Origin: Tigriopus japonicus
Taxonomy: Eukaryota > Arthropoda > Copepoda > Harpacticoida > Harpacticidae
Length of the DNA: 64,000 nt
Direction of reading: 5' to 3'
Assembly (NCBI GenBank): GCA_010645155.1
Contig: JAAGOF010000075.1
Coordinates: 323,108-387,107 of the forward strand
Position numbers and translations under genes: made by a program. Under the pieces are notes generated by a model. That model did not search any database and was not told where the DNA came from. It saw only the letters and a program-made list of their open reading frames with translations. How positions within the stretch are numbered: position 1 is the stretch's first letter; the number at the start of each line of letters is the position of its first letter. Positions 49,869 through 61,276 of the stretch are shown here, in pieces.

Positions 49869-50090
49869 CTAGCATCCAAGATAATTTTGAATACCAAGAT
49901 TCGGATCTAAACTATCAAGACCAATTTTGTCAATCGAACAATACGAAGGGAAAGCTTCATCAACCGCAGGAATAAGTTGTTCGGCAGTGGAAATGTCGGC
50001 TTCAACGTAGAAAATACCATCCAGAAATGGAATTTTCCCACCATCGGTGATTCCATCCAATGATTTCGACATATGTCGTTGTGAACGGGT
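49869..50090 (-). CDS. Unrecognised coding-like fragment inside the long-TIR element
   Basis: The minus strand is open over 49869-50114, with the first ATG near 50072 (MSKSLDG). The peptide has a protein-like composition (GKIPFLDGIFYVEADIS, then E-Q-L-I-P-A-V-D-E-A-F-P) and ends at a TAG at 49869. I do not recognise a domain. Its position between two inverted arms suggests a piece of the element's own protein, possibly one exon of a broken gene. Treat it as a fragment of unknown function. Confidence 0.25.
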   Translation of the reverse strand, partial: TRSQRHMSKSLDGITDGGKIPFLDGIFYVEADISTAEQLIPAVDEAFPSYCSIDKIGLDSLDPNLGIQNYLGC

Positions 50091-50453
50091 AAGACGATTT
50101 ACGTGTAGAGCCAAAAAAGTACAAAAGTAAAGAAAAAGCTAGTTAAACCACGGCTTCGGCACTGTCATCTTTTGGAGGCGTGATGAAATGTAATGTATAA
50201 AGCCACCCAAATATTGGTCACAATATATTGGCCACCAATCTAAGATTTTCCGCTGATTAAAGATCCCCGATGGACTCAGATGCTTTAAAAAATAGTGTTT
50301 ATTTGAAGTTTTGACACATATCATTTGTTCTTTGTTGCTTGTAAAGTGCCTCAACAAGGGACAAGTGCAACTGTAAGAATCCAAATATCCAGGTAGCATG
50401 GGCGATCTTTAGGATGCAAAAACCCATTGGCCGCCGATAAAAATTTTGAAAAG

Positions 50454-51692
50454 CTTACTCGGACTTCAATAACACATCCCATTGCTTTTGCCACTCATTT
50501 GCAAGTGAAACCGACTGAGATTTTTACAAGCCGAAAGAATTTTAAAGAAGAAAAAAAACATTTTGAATCTTAAAGTAAATAATGGTGAGTTAAGGTACAT
50601 GGCCTCTACGTTTTTTCATGTTGAAGTACCATTTTGTTCCTATTCTCGAGCCTCTTTTTACTTCTCTTTCCATTTCCTTATCGGAAAGCAGATGGGGGAT
50701 TGAGTAGGTTCCTAAACGGCCCATTTATTCACCCAAGTGGTCTAAGAAAGTCTCCTGTTGACAATGATTTTACGATTATTAGTATTATGAGATTCTTTCA
50801 GTCAAGAACAACTGAATCCTCTGGACTCTCAGACTAAGAAAAATCATAACTTAAAGTCAAAAGTGTTCTTCTGAAAATTCGACCCTGCTTGAGCTGGATA
50901 TCTACGCATTTCAGTTTTCAGCCCATTCGGATGACAGAAATTCCCAAAGCTATGTACTGAAGAGGCCTTAAAATCAATGAGCTCGCCCTTCTGTAGCACA
51001 ACAAGAACAGGTCTAGCTCAATCATTCTGAGTGGGATTCATTAGCGAGCTTTGAAAAGGCACAATGTTTGACTCCAACGTTCGATTGAGTGGAAAATTCA
51101 AACACGTTGTCTGCCCAGCGTGAGCAATGTTTTACTGGCAGACGAACCCCATTAGTTAGTTCTTAGGAAAAATGGAAATTTTTGTCACAAGCCTTCCGGT
51201 CCAGAGAGATTCAGTGACTCTTTCTAGGGTTCATGGATCGTTTAGCCGTGCTCATGTTCACTCTTCCTCTTGTTCCATGGATCTTGTCGATTTACAAGAT
51301 CGCCGAGTCAGCTAGAATGCTCGCCGCAAGTCCGCCACATTTCTCTGAAACATGTCAACTAGCGACCCTTACTAGAGACTGGCCGTCGTAGGCTAACACA
51401 CGGTGCCGATGATTCACGCTGGTGATTGGTCAAGAGCATTCAGTTGAACATTCAGCTAATTCTAACGAAGTTCAATAACAAACCAGAGTACTTCTTCTTT
51501 GTTGATTTTGTAGTGATCTGACTTGGTTCTGGGGTTGCCAATTTACCGATGTGAAATCATATTCCCCTCTATCTACCAGTCTTCATAAACCCGTTTTTCC
51601 TCTAAGGATCACCAAAAGGCAAGGCATCCCTGACTTTCGTGACTTCTGAGCAGGGTTGCAAATCAAACTCGCATTCGTGTTTGCTCATATAC
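50454..51692. other. Spacer, no supported gene
   Basis: I see no exon, RNA gene or complete transposon here. GGGGTTGCCAA (51531) and AGCAGGGTTGC (51650) resemble hAT-type CAGGGTTG ends, but no inverted partner was found. Confidence 0.4.
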
Positions 51693-52115
51693 AAGAGCAA
51701 AGCACCCATTCTGCAAGCAGTAACCCTACCTTACAACCTCCCATGAAAAAAGTTGCGCAAGCCGTAATTTCACATCACTGAGATTTTGTTGTCAATCACC
51801 CGATCATGTGACATTAATTGGCCCTTGTTAAAACTCCACACTAATTGAAAGTCACTTTTTTCATATCGGATAAATACCTTAGACACATTTCCAGCAGACT
51901 TGAGGACTTTCAATAACCAAACTGCCCTATCAAATGAGCGAAATAGTTTAGATGTGTTTCGTAGAAGAAAAGGTTCCTTTAATCATGAACTTCGGCTTCC
52001 CGCATGATGAATGGCGTCACAGACAGTCCGTGCCGGGTCAGGCAATCATAGATTTGAATGCCAATCTCTGCCTTCTAGTATTTCTAATGTCAACTACGTC
52101 GTTTGGTCCTTCGGA
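51693..52115 (-). mobile_element. SINE-like repeat, copy 1 (minus strand)
   Basis: Bases 51693-52088 are the inverted counterpart of 53336-53729 at high identity over about 395 bp, including GGCAGAGATTGGCATTCAAA and CGGCACGGACTGTCTGTGACG. In minus orientation the tRNA-like head would be at the 52115 end. The head of this copy is poorly conserved compared with copy 2. Confidence 0.6.
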
Positions 52116-53305
52116 TTGAGTGGGAATTTTTGTCACTTTTTTCAAGTTATCAAACTCTTGATTGAGGCATGGCTTCAAATCTGAGAGGGAAAACATACTT
52201 GTCATTGATTCATGGGTGATTCACTCGCCCTTCAATCAGAATTAATTGCGCATCCTGCTCGAACATTCAAATGCCGTTGCCTGGAAACGCAAAGGCTAAC
52301 AAATAATGACGTATAATGTTTTGTCGTATTGAAGTACGTGTGTGGTTCACCAACATTTAACTCGTGGTTAAAACTGTCGGCCAGGGAACTCGAGTTGAGC
52401 ACTTTGGGATGCAGTTTTGAATCTGACTTGATCTGATGTGGGATAAGATGGACCATTGGCGCTCATCGAGTAGGGGTTGTTCCAAGAAGTAAACCAAGTG
52501 AGCTCAAGTGGTCGTCGTAGCCTTTGTCGCTAAAACGGGGTTTCTTGCCAAGAAAGGTTGGTTTGGGGGGCGGTAGAAGAGAAGAATGGCTTAATAAGGA
52601 AACTTGGACGCCTTCCAACATTAACAATGTTCGTTTTAAACTTGCATCCAAACACCTTAAAACTTTTATCTGAAAAAATCGTTTACTCTTTCGTCCTTCC
52701 TGTTATTAATCCCTTTAAAAACCCAAAAATATTTATTCTTATGGTAAAAACACAATCGGCCATTAAGTGATCTTAATGGCCGTTTATTGAATTATTTTTT
52801 CCACTAAGGCTAATGAAATTTCCTGCTTCAAAGTTTCTTTCTTAATTATGCGCAGCTTGAAAAAGTGCCAACTTTTTGTGTCAGTTTTTCAAAAAATATT
52901 TTACTTTTTTACACAATATTGATTGACTTTCAGCCTTTCATGTTCGACATCACAAAACAAAAAATTATGAAGTCTGGTCAAATAAGAAAATTTGATGTTG
53001 GATTCTAACCGCCACAGAAAATAATGTACAATTAGTTTCAAAGTCAATCATAACATGGTTCATTATTATTAGAACATTTATCCAATAACCAGTTTACAGA
53101 AAACCGCAATTATTATATAAAAAACAACATAATTAAAAATGTAGGGTTCATCCGTAGCAATGCACCTTGACTGAACTGGACATAAAGAGAGAAACAAACT
53201 TGTTACTATCAAAGAAAGCAATGGCCAATAATCTTGGGTCGAGGACTGGCCATTGGCATCTATTAATACTACGCGGAGTGAAAGCCTAAAAATGTGTCTC
53301 CGTTC
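52116..53305. other. Spacer between the two SINE-like repeats
   Basis: This is about 1.2 kb of AT-rich sequence with no gene or repeat that I recognise. Confidence 0.4.
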
Positions 53306-53729
53306 GCCAACTGTTGAGCGGACAAAGTGCTGGACTAGAAATACTAAAAGGCAGAGATTGGCATTCAAATCTATGATTGCCCGACCCGGCACGGACTGTC
53401 TGTGACGTCATTCATAATGCGGGAAGCCGAAGTTCATGATTAAAGGAACCTTTTCTTCTAAGAAACACATCTAAACTATTTCGCTCATTTGATAGGGCAG
53501 TTTGGTTATTGAAAATCCTCAAGTCTGCTGGAAATATTGTCTAAGGTATTTACCCGATATGCAAAAAGTGAATTTCAACTAGTGTGGAATTTAAACAGGG
53601 GCCGATTAATTCACGTGATCGGGTGATTGACAACAAAATCTCAGTGATGTGAAATCTCGGCTTGCGCAAGTTTTTTCACTGGAGGTTGCACGGTAGGGTT
53701 ACCTCTTAGAGAATGGGTGCTTTGCTCTT
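53306..53729 (+). mobile_element. SINE-like repeat, copy 2, with tRNA-Ser-like head
   Basis: The first about 75 bp (53306-53380) resemble a decayed tRNA-Ser: GCCAACTGTTGAGCGGAC (A-box side), then GGACTAGAAATAC around an AGA anticodon, then GGCATTCAAATC as a B-box. About 350 bp of unrelated body follows, ending near GCTTTGCTCTTAG. The body is repeated inverted at 51693-52088. A tRNA-derived SINE is the simplest reading. A mature tRNA gene is excluded because the stems do not pair. Confidence 0.5.
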
Positions 53730-55440
53730 AGTGATGGGAGCCAAACAGGAGCTTGGGCAAGCGGTCCGGTACAGTACCTTGGACTTGCCGAAACTTGGGT
53801 CTACTTGGGTGCCTGTACAAGTATTTTTCCCACCTTACAGGTTTGCCAAATTTGCTAGGAATGAAGACTAAACCTTCTGCATCAGACTTTCAATTAACCA
53901 GAAAGTTTCAGCGAAATAGGGCCCATGCCCTTGTTAGGATGGATTTTTAGATGAAAATACACAATTCAAAGCTTTTGTATCGAGAAATGCAAAAGCTTTT
54001 GAGAATATTTCAAAAAAAAAAAAAAAGAGTTGGCATCTTATATTTTTTTCTAGCAACTCTGAGTGACCGAGCTTGTTCCCAAGTGTGACTGTTAAATCTC
54101 ATTCTTGATTGGCCCGAAAAGTGTATTCATGTGTGGCTTAGAACGGAAACTAAAGAAAAAACATGGTTTTGCAAATGCTATCCAAATCAAAATATTTTTT
54201 GTTTCACTTCCACTCTTTATTGCTAAATTATTAAGGTCAAAAGATCATCGAAAATGCAACTTGACATTCTTTTCTTCTAAGTCACACTGCGAGTATCTTA
54301 ACTCTTCAAAGAGCAACTGCCGGCAACTGCATCTTCCGATGTTCCTTGAGCTTGGGAAGTGTATTGGTGTATTGCCCAAGTAATGCTTGTCAACAACTTG
54401 TGCTTGGGGTGTTTGTGATGACTCATTACTTGCCCAAGTCACATCACTATTTGCTCTTGTATATGACTAGATCAGGGTTGCCAGGTCTTCGATCTCTTAT
54501 CGCCAGATTTGCCACCGAAATTCGCCAGAATTCGCCACCTTATTGAAAAATCGCCCAAGATTCCTCTGCTGCATTTAGTTATCAAGTTTTGTTCTTATTT
54601 TCTTCGAAAATATTTCTAAGCTTTTTCAAATTGTCGCCGTTGTCTCCCTACTTAGCTAGAACTGAACAATGTATTAGCGGCAGAAAAGGACATTTTGGAC
54701 ACAAAAAGTAACGAGGAACGAAGGTACTTTTTGAGTTTTCAGGGCGTTACATTTGCTGCATTTTTCAAATGTAAAGGTAATACTAGTGCTCTAGGTATTA
54801 CCATTCCTTTTTTGAAAAAAGGAACGGGCTGTTGTACTTTACGAAGCCGTGGTAGATTGCTTTAGCTATAAGCATTTTCGTCAAGTTTGCCCCGGATCCA
54901 GCAATGTAAGTAAGGAAACTAATAAGATTTTACCATCTAAAGATTTTAGCAGGTGTCATTTTTTAAAAGAAAGCACAGAAAACCAACCATATGTCACAAT
55001 TATTGATCCAATTTGTTGATCCATGATGCGATGATCAATGGCACTTTCATAAAATAGCACCTAAGCCTTGTTTGGTACGCATCTTTAGTGTTTAGTTCCT
55101 AGCTAACAAAGGCAATCAAACACAATTCAGTCAAAGATAATGTGGTCAATCATGTCAGCTTATTTATACTATGCTGATTATTTTGTTTCATATTTAGTCT
55201 AGGGCAGTTTGGTGAACAATTGCATTGGGGACGATGCAAGAAGGCGACGAATTGATAGGATTTCTAAGGTTAGTTTTTTAATATTGACTAACTAGCTAGT
55301 TCAAAAATATTTACCGTGTACCATTGACCACGTTAATACTACAGTAGACGGTTACGGCAGGCACATAGTAAACGTTTATGGAATATACTAAAAGCATGAA
55401 GTCCATAAGTGACGGGTTATTTAGAAAAAAAGATTAAGCG
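53730..55440. other. AT-rich spacer, no supported gene
   Basis: A poly(A) run lies near 54011-54025. A CAGGGTTGCCAGG start at 54474 resembles a hAT-type end but has no identified partner. No coding exon is supported. Confidence 0.4.
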
Positions 55441-56420
55441 GTTACACATAAAAAATATTAAATTATTTATGAAATATGAAAAAATATTGAAAAAAAATAA
55501 AATAAAGAAATAAAAAGACGAAATAAAAAACAATAAGTAGCAGGGTTGGTAGGGGGATAATCCCATCCAAAAAGTGTCCCGTTTATCCTTTGCATATCTT
55601 TATCTTTGCATACAAAAAAATTCAAAACATACTTTTCAATATCGTGTGCTTAAACTGGTGCCATCATTGTTGATACTTAAGACTGCATAAGCCCTTAAGT
55701 TGTCAGTTCCCAAGAACCATGGGAGATTTATGAACTATTTTAGCCTTTTTGTCTAATTATTGTATTAGTTTTGATCAGCTATTTTTTAGGGATATAAAAA
55801 ATGTTTGAAACACATCCAAATCGGCTTTTTCGTTTATCCCCTGATTTATCCCGTTTATCCCCCCCATTAATCCCGTTTATCCTGTTAATCCAGTTTATGG
55901 AAAAGGGGATGAATCAAAAAAGTTGTCCCCCCAACCAACCCTGATAAACAGACAATTTCCACGATTTTACTCCTCTATGAAGCCTATTCTTTTCTTTGGT
56001 TGATTTTGGATTTTATGATATTCTTCATAAAAAAGACTAATCATCAATAAAGCGAATCCAATTAATTCTAATATTATAAACAATAAATAACATAAAATTT
56101 AATTTAAAATTCAAAAAAATAAATTAAAAATTCTATTAACGTAAAATTTAAAATTATAAAATTTAATGTAAAACATTAAGTTGTCACACATAAGAAATGT
56201 TAAAACATATATTGAATATGAAAAAAAAAACATTGAAGGAATACAAATAGAAATTAAAAGACGAAGTAAAAAAACACGATTTTTTCCGGTATGAAGCTTA
56301 TTCTTTTCCTTGGTTGATAATGGATTTTATAGGATTCACCATAAATAAAACTAATCATCAATAAAGCGAATACCATTAATATTTAAAATCATTAACTAAT
56401 AAGTAACATAACATTTGCTA
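55441..56420. repeat. Direct duplication of ~270-bp AT-rich unit, first copy split by a transposon
   Basis: Copy 1 is 55441-55540 plus 55944 to about 56110; copy 2 is about 56181-56420. They share CACATAA..AAATATT, AAAAAGACGAA-TAAAAAA, CACGATTTT, ATGAAGC-TATTCTTTTC and ATCATCAATAAAGCGAAT. Copy 2 lacks the 403-bp element that interrupts copy 1. Confidence 0.75.
55541..55943. mobile_element. hAT-like MITE
   Basis: The left end CAGGGTTGGTAGGGGGATAA and the right end, inverted, CAGGGTTGGTTGGGGGGACAA are terminal repeats. Flanking 8-mers are ATAAGTAG (55533-55540) and ATAAACAG (55944-55951), 6 of 8 identical. CAGGGTTG ends and 8-bp duplications fit hAT. The right half contains four to five repeats of CCGTTTATCC-type sequence (55846-55900). 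The 403 bp are non-coding. The nearby paralogous copy at 56181-56420 serves as an unoccupied site. Confidence 0.75.
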
Positions 56421-58604
56421 TTGTTTTTACCTACGAGTCAGTGAGTCATTAATGGCAGATTGGAAAAACCTTGGAAAATTGAAAACCTTGAAAAGAATCA
56501 GGATCATGCCTTTCATATTCGAATATGTGCTGAAACAATTTCCAAGGAAATAAATTAGTGAGGGAAAATTTTGAATGCACCGCTTTGCCCCTTAACTCTA
56601 TGATCCGACCAATTTTGTTCGATAGAGGTTGGAATTCTCAATCTGGATTGGTTGGCAGAAAAGGAAAAGGGGTGAAACAATCAAGAGGAAAAGTCACGAA
56701 AATATCCGCCTCGTTGAAGGATACTTATGGTGCAACTTTTCCAAATCGACCGTAAATCAATGAACTAGATCTAGATCTATTGAACCCAACAGCTCCTTGT
56801 TTCCATAAAGTTACTCAATATCGCAGTTGCCTCCGAAGTAAGACGTTTGACGAACTAGCCTCTAGATTGAAAAAAAGACATAATTTCCAGCGGGCAATCA
56901 TAAGCTCCATCTAATTGAGTGTAATACCGTTTGGTATTTCCTCTGCCCTTTGAGTTGGATCTTCTTCAATACGTACTATTTCTTAATAGCAGCCCTGAAT
57001 GCCCCTTTCTTTCAGACCGCCGAAGTTCAAAATTGTAGTTCAAGTGAGTACAGTATTAAGACAGCCAGTTTATGTACTGGGTTCTTGCACCTTTTTAGAG
57101 TATTTCACAAATGTTTGGGTTTCTTCAACGCTAAATTCAAACTTGAAGTTTATTGTTCTGGAGATCAACCTACATTGCTTCAGTATGTCACATTGATGAA
57201 AAAAAGCATTGCTCTAAAGGCTTCATTCCCTCCCTGATAGTAGGGATAAAAGCTAGTATTTCATCCTTACAATAACATTCGGATGAGCCAAATTTATGTT
57301 TTTTTGAAATGTGAACATGAAATCTAAATATAATCTACTAAAAATTTCCACCCAATGACCGGTTATCTCAAGGCCCTGGGGTGAGATTAGAGCCCTTCAA
57401 ACTTACGAGTACTTTCAGATCAATACTATTTTTCGACTTTTCCACCGATGGTCTTCCGCATTCTACGACCAGATGTCGTGAATCGGGACAGAATCGCGAG
57501 TTTATACAAATTTGATCGTGCCCGGAACGGTTTTATTAATGAGGCAACACCGAAATCTTTTCGATTCTTTGTTCGATTCGAAGCAGCATATCTGTAAAGC
57601 AATGACTCAGCCAATAATAAATCTTTGGGACGGTTTCTTTTCCGTTTTATGAACGTTTTGAAACAGACGGTGCCTAAAAATACGTCTTGATCTATCTTAA
57701 TTACCTTTCCCTCGTCTTTCCCTCGTTTCCTAAATATCATTCGAACTGATAATCGTTTCCCCTTGATTCCAATCCTTCTTTTTCGATTTTATTTGCGCAG
57801 TCTGATTCATCCTTTTGCCTCAAAAACATAAAATATGTTTTCCGTCATCAATTTTTTGATTTCCCATATTTGCCAAACTTAACTCTTTGTGATGGTGTCT
57901 TTTTTTCTTTTACGAATAGTTCAAAACACCTTCCCATGCTTTTTAAAGTTAAAGATGTCATTTTGTCTCAAATACGTTCAAATTTTATTTACTAAAATTC
58001 AAACCAACCAAGTTTACTTGAATACACAGCTTTATATTTCACCAACAATAAGAGAAGGATTCATAAGCTTTCAAATGTATCTTGTCAAATCTATGAACAT
58101 GAGTCCTTGCGCTTGTTTTTTGGTATGATCCAATCTATTTCCTTCTTCCTATCGACTTCTTCCCTCATTCCAATAGCGAGCATTTCTGCTCTTCCAACCA
58201 ACTCTCTTCCATTCGCCATCTTGGCATTAACCTCCGTCTCGACCACACCTAAATAAAGTCATGTTAGTTGAATGATATGCACCTCTTTATTAAATCGGCC
58301 CGTACACATCTTCCAGTTTTGAATGTTATGTATGGCTTAAAAATATCTTTTCTGTTCATAGCCAATGTTCTCCGTCTTCAAATTTGCCTCCTATCCTGCA
58401 CTTACCCATTCTTAACAGTCTTGATCGTTCGTCGAAGCGGTGGACCCTTTCCAAAGGGAAGGTTGCTCCCGTTGAGGGGATCCTTTGTCCCTTCAAATCT
58501 GAGCCTTTTCCCTTCATGGTTAAACAAGGTGCAGACGCCTGTCTTTTTTCTGGCAACTCCAAGCAAGCCAGAATCATCGCCAAGATGTGACGATGGTGAT
58601 GATG
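56421..58604. other. Spacer, no supported gene
   Basis: An open frame of 104 codons on the minus strand (57426-57740), rich in Lys and Arg, has no motif or splice context. No repeat or RNA gene is recognised. The end (58591-58612) is an ATG/GAT-type microsatellite that received the next transposon. Confidence 0.4.
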
Positions 58605-58612
58605 ATGATGAT

Positions 58613-59654
58613 TAGGAGCGGGCAAAAAGTGCAAATAAATAAAGGTTTATAGTTACCAAAAGACGCTGAAAAATGTGCCCAAAAAGTTTAAAGGTGCAAA
58701 AAAAATATCAGAAAAGGAGCAAACAGCTTGCCTTCGGATTTACAAAGTCACTTATGGTGTACCCACGGCCCTGAATTGATCTGGAGAAGTCATTTTCAAG
58801 TTCCGAAGATATTTGAGACCACTTTTGAGTGAAGAGACAATGTTGCACAGGTCTATTGATTAGACAATGTCTGTACCTAAAAATTGTCGAAATCTATTGA
58901 GCCTCTATTCTAATATGGCCTAACCAAAGCCCGATTTCGTCCTCAAAGATCGTTGTTCGAAAATAGGCATTTAAAATTCAACCGAAAAATATATTTCATC
59001 TCTATTTGAGGTAATCCGCAACCTACGTGTTCCTAACCAGGGACCACTGTACGTCAGGACGAATTTCAAAAATACACACTGGGTCTGATCATTGTAGTAA
59101 AATGTGAGGTTTTTGCAACAAATATATTGTTCCGTTTAATTTTCATGGTACTAATCGGACCCAGTGTGTATTTTGAAAGTAATCCTGGCTTGAGCCATCC
59201 TTGCCCTAACAATCTTATTAGGCAATCAAACCTAAACCTACAATCTACATTATTTGTCAGATCCTTCCACTATCATAACTTGAGTTTCTTTAGGTTTGAT
59301 ACATGTTGGTAGGATGTAAGAAGATTTTTTAGTCAGGGGATGGGATGATCTTGTTAAATCCACGATTGAAAATACAATGTGAGGTTTGTGTCTCAAATGC
59401 ACATATTTCATCCAGGTTTTGAGAATGTTTGATTGCAAATGTTTTTCAAAATATTCTGGTAAATTCAAAATTGGATCTTGAAACTAAAAATTCCTTTAAA
59501 AATTTAGAGATTCTCATACTTGAAATTTTCTTTATAACTTATTAATTATGGCTCAAATGCGTCTATAAATGTGCAGATAAAGGTAAAAAGAGTAAAAAGG
59601 CAGAAAAATGCGTTTATGTTGCCAAAATCTTTTTACACTATTTTCCCATCCCTA
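58613..59654. mobile_element. Complete hAT-like element in an ATG microsatellite
   Basis: The left end TAGGAGCGGGCAAAAAGTGC and the right end, inverted, TAGGGATGGGAAAATAGTG are imperfect terminal repeats. Perfect 8-bp ATGATGAT flanks occur at 58605-58612 and 59655-59662. Because both flanks are microsatellite, the duplication alone is weaker evidence, but the TAGGRNNGGG ends are hAT-like. The 1042 bp show no transposase. An inner inverted repeat at 59065-59179 may be a nested insertion. Confidence 0.75.
59065..59179. repeat. Inverted repeat nested in the hAT-like element
   Basis: The left arm at 59065-59089 contains TACACACTGGGTCTGAT and the right arm at 59154-59179 is its inverted copy with one substitution and a one-base indel. 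A roughly 65-bp AT-rich core lies between them. It may be a small MITE that entered the larger element, or part of that element's own structure. Confidence 0.65.
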
Positions 59655-59662
59655 ATGATGAT

Positions 59663-61050
59663 GATACAAAGGAGCTTGGACTCAACTGAAACGAATAAAC
59701 TTTATTTTTTCGATTGACAGGGTAAAACTGCCCACTTCTCAGCAAATAGATCATGCAAATGGAATTTAATTTGAGGGAGGAAAAAATGTGCAAGTAAACC
59801 AAATGATAATAATTAGTGTTGAGTATGTATTAGTATAAATTATGCAAAATGCTCTGGAGATAGTAGATTTGTTACCTGGAGATAGTAGATTTGTTACACA
59901 AAAGTCCATCTACGTAGATTTTTGTTTTGCTTACTCGTCCAAAGAACTGAGGGCCAAGCTTAAGTTCTTGGAACCCAGGACCCCGAAGAATGGTGGTCCA
60001 GGGATCTTGGCTGGAAGGGGAACAAATTGGTTGGTTCATGGCCTCGTTTGAGCCAAAGGAAAAGGAGATAGAGACAGACTGGTTCCCCTCTACGAGAACC
60101 AAACCATGATGAATATTGTCGATCGCTCCTTAATTTGGCATTGTTAAAGGAGCCTTGTTCGAGAAAGAAGGATTAGAATACAGTCTAACTAGCCACGCAT
60201 CTCTGACCATCCTCCCCACGTGCTTGTTCTTTCATTCATTCATTCTTTCATCCACCCATCCATCCATCCAGTCAGATAGCTCAAACGAATCAAATAATAT
60301 GAGCGACTACAGTGAATGCTTTGCTAACGGCAGATCTGATCCCAGACATGAGATTTTCCCGGTGTTGACACTATGCTTCGCTCTAAAATCAAAATTGTCT
60401 ATATTAACACTTTTTTTATACCATAACAAAAAAGTGGAGGAAAATTTCTTTAAAATGTGTTTTGTTCACTGGTAATATGAAATATGAGCTATAATGTGAT
60501 TTACACACATTTGTGAAATACACGACTTCTCACTTTTAATGGGTTTGAGGTACCCTAAGTTTTGAGATAAAATCGCCCTTTAAACTCTCAAAAAATAACT
60601 TGAAACTTGTCTTTAACTTGTCTTTACTGACAAATTAAAAAGAGAAAAATATTTTTTCCTAAATTTTCATATATTTTTTACGCTCAATATCAATTTTTTA
60701 AATTAAAGGAAAGCGTTAATTAGCAACTCATTTTAGGACACATTTTTGACAACACGTAGACAAAAACAGAGAGCTACAAGTAAGGCTTTCTAGTTCCGTG
60801 ATGACTCCGTGGTACTTTTTAATCATTCTTTGTACAATGAAATATTAAACAGCATTTTTTTCATTTTTTTTTTTGCATGAAGAAGCATTATAACGCAGGA
60901 ACAAGGTTTAAATTAAATCATCCTCTTACTTCGTTGATCTTTGTTGTCGTTCTACATTGTCAGTGCTTTATTTATTAAAAAATGAGGAATTTGAATTGAA
61001 TGCTTACGGTCATGATACTATAATTAGCTAATCCATTTTAATGTTTTAGT
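59663..61050. other. AT-rich spacer, no supported gene
   Basis: CATT/CATC simple repeats lie at about 60233-60271. A direct duplication GGAGATAGTAGATTTGTTAC occurs twice around 59855-59897. No exon or RNA gene is supported. Confidence 0.45.
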
Positions 61051-61058
61051 TGTTAGAG

Positions 61059-61268
61059 CAAGGGTCAGCAGCCGATTTTGGGTCAAGGCGCACCAAGCAG
61101 ATGTTGTAAGGTTCATGGGCCCACAATTCAATGATTAAAGAGCACCGGGCCCACGAATACAGTACAATGGATGGCTTGCGGGCCCACTATTTTGGACTTA
61201 TACCGGGCCCACCCAAATCCACCCTTGGGCCCACCTGCGGTCCCGGGCCCACTGGTTGCCGACCCTTG
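61059..61268. mobile_element. hAT-type MITE with perfect 8-bp duplication
   Basis: The left end CAAGGGTCAGCAGCC and the right end, inverted, CAAGGGTCGGCAACC form terminal repeats (13 of 15). TGTTAGAG flanks both sides exactly (61051-61058 and 61269-61276). Ends of the CARGGGTCGGCAACC type are widespread among animal hAT elements. The 210-bp element is far richer in G and C than its surroundings and contains GGGCCCAC six times (61117, 61147, 61180, 61205, 61227 and 61245). It is non-coding. Confidence 0.9.
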
Positions 61269-61276
61269 TGTTAGAG

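Larger units (their letters stand above)
49311..50453. mobile_element. Long-terminal-inverted-repeat DNA element, degenerate
   Basis: The left arm (49311-49572) and right arm (about 50236-50453) are inverted copies at roughly 80% identity. Shared blocks include AAGATCGCCCATG, CTTGTCCCTTGTTGAGG and GGGGATCTTTAA. The interior holds a short tandem array (49675-49795) and an open frame on the minus strand (49869-50114). Arms of more than 200 bp with a coding-like core suggest a DNA transposon or foldback element. I cannot find a convincing target-site duplication at the proposed ends, so the boundaries are uncertain by about 10-20 bp. Confidence 0.6.

Noticed and set aside
54474..54545. CAGGGTTGCCAGG start as another hAT-like element
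   Set aside because: No inverted partner with an 8-bp duplication was found within about 3 kb.
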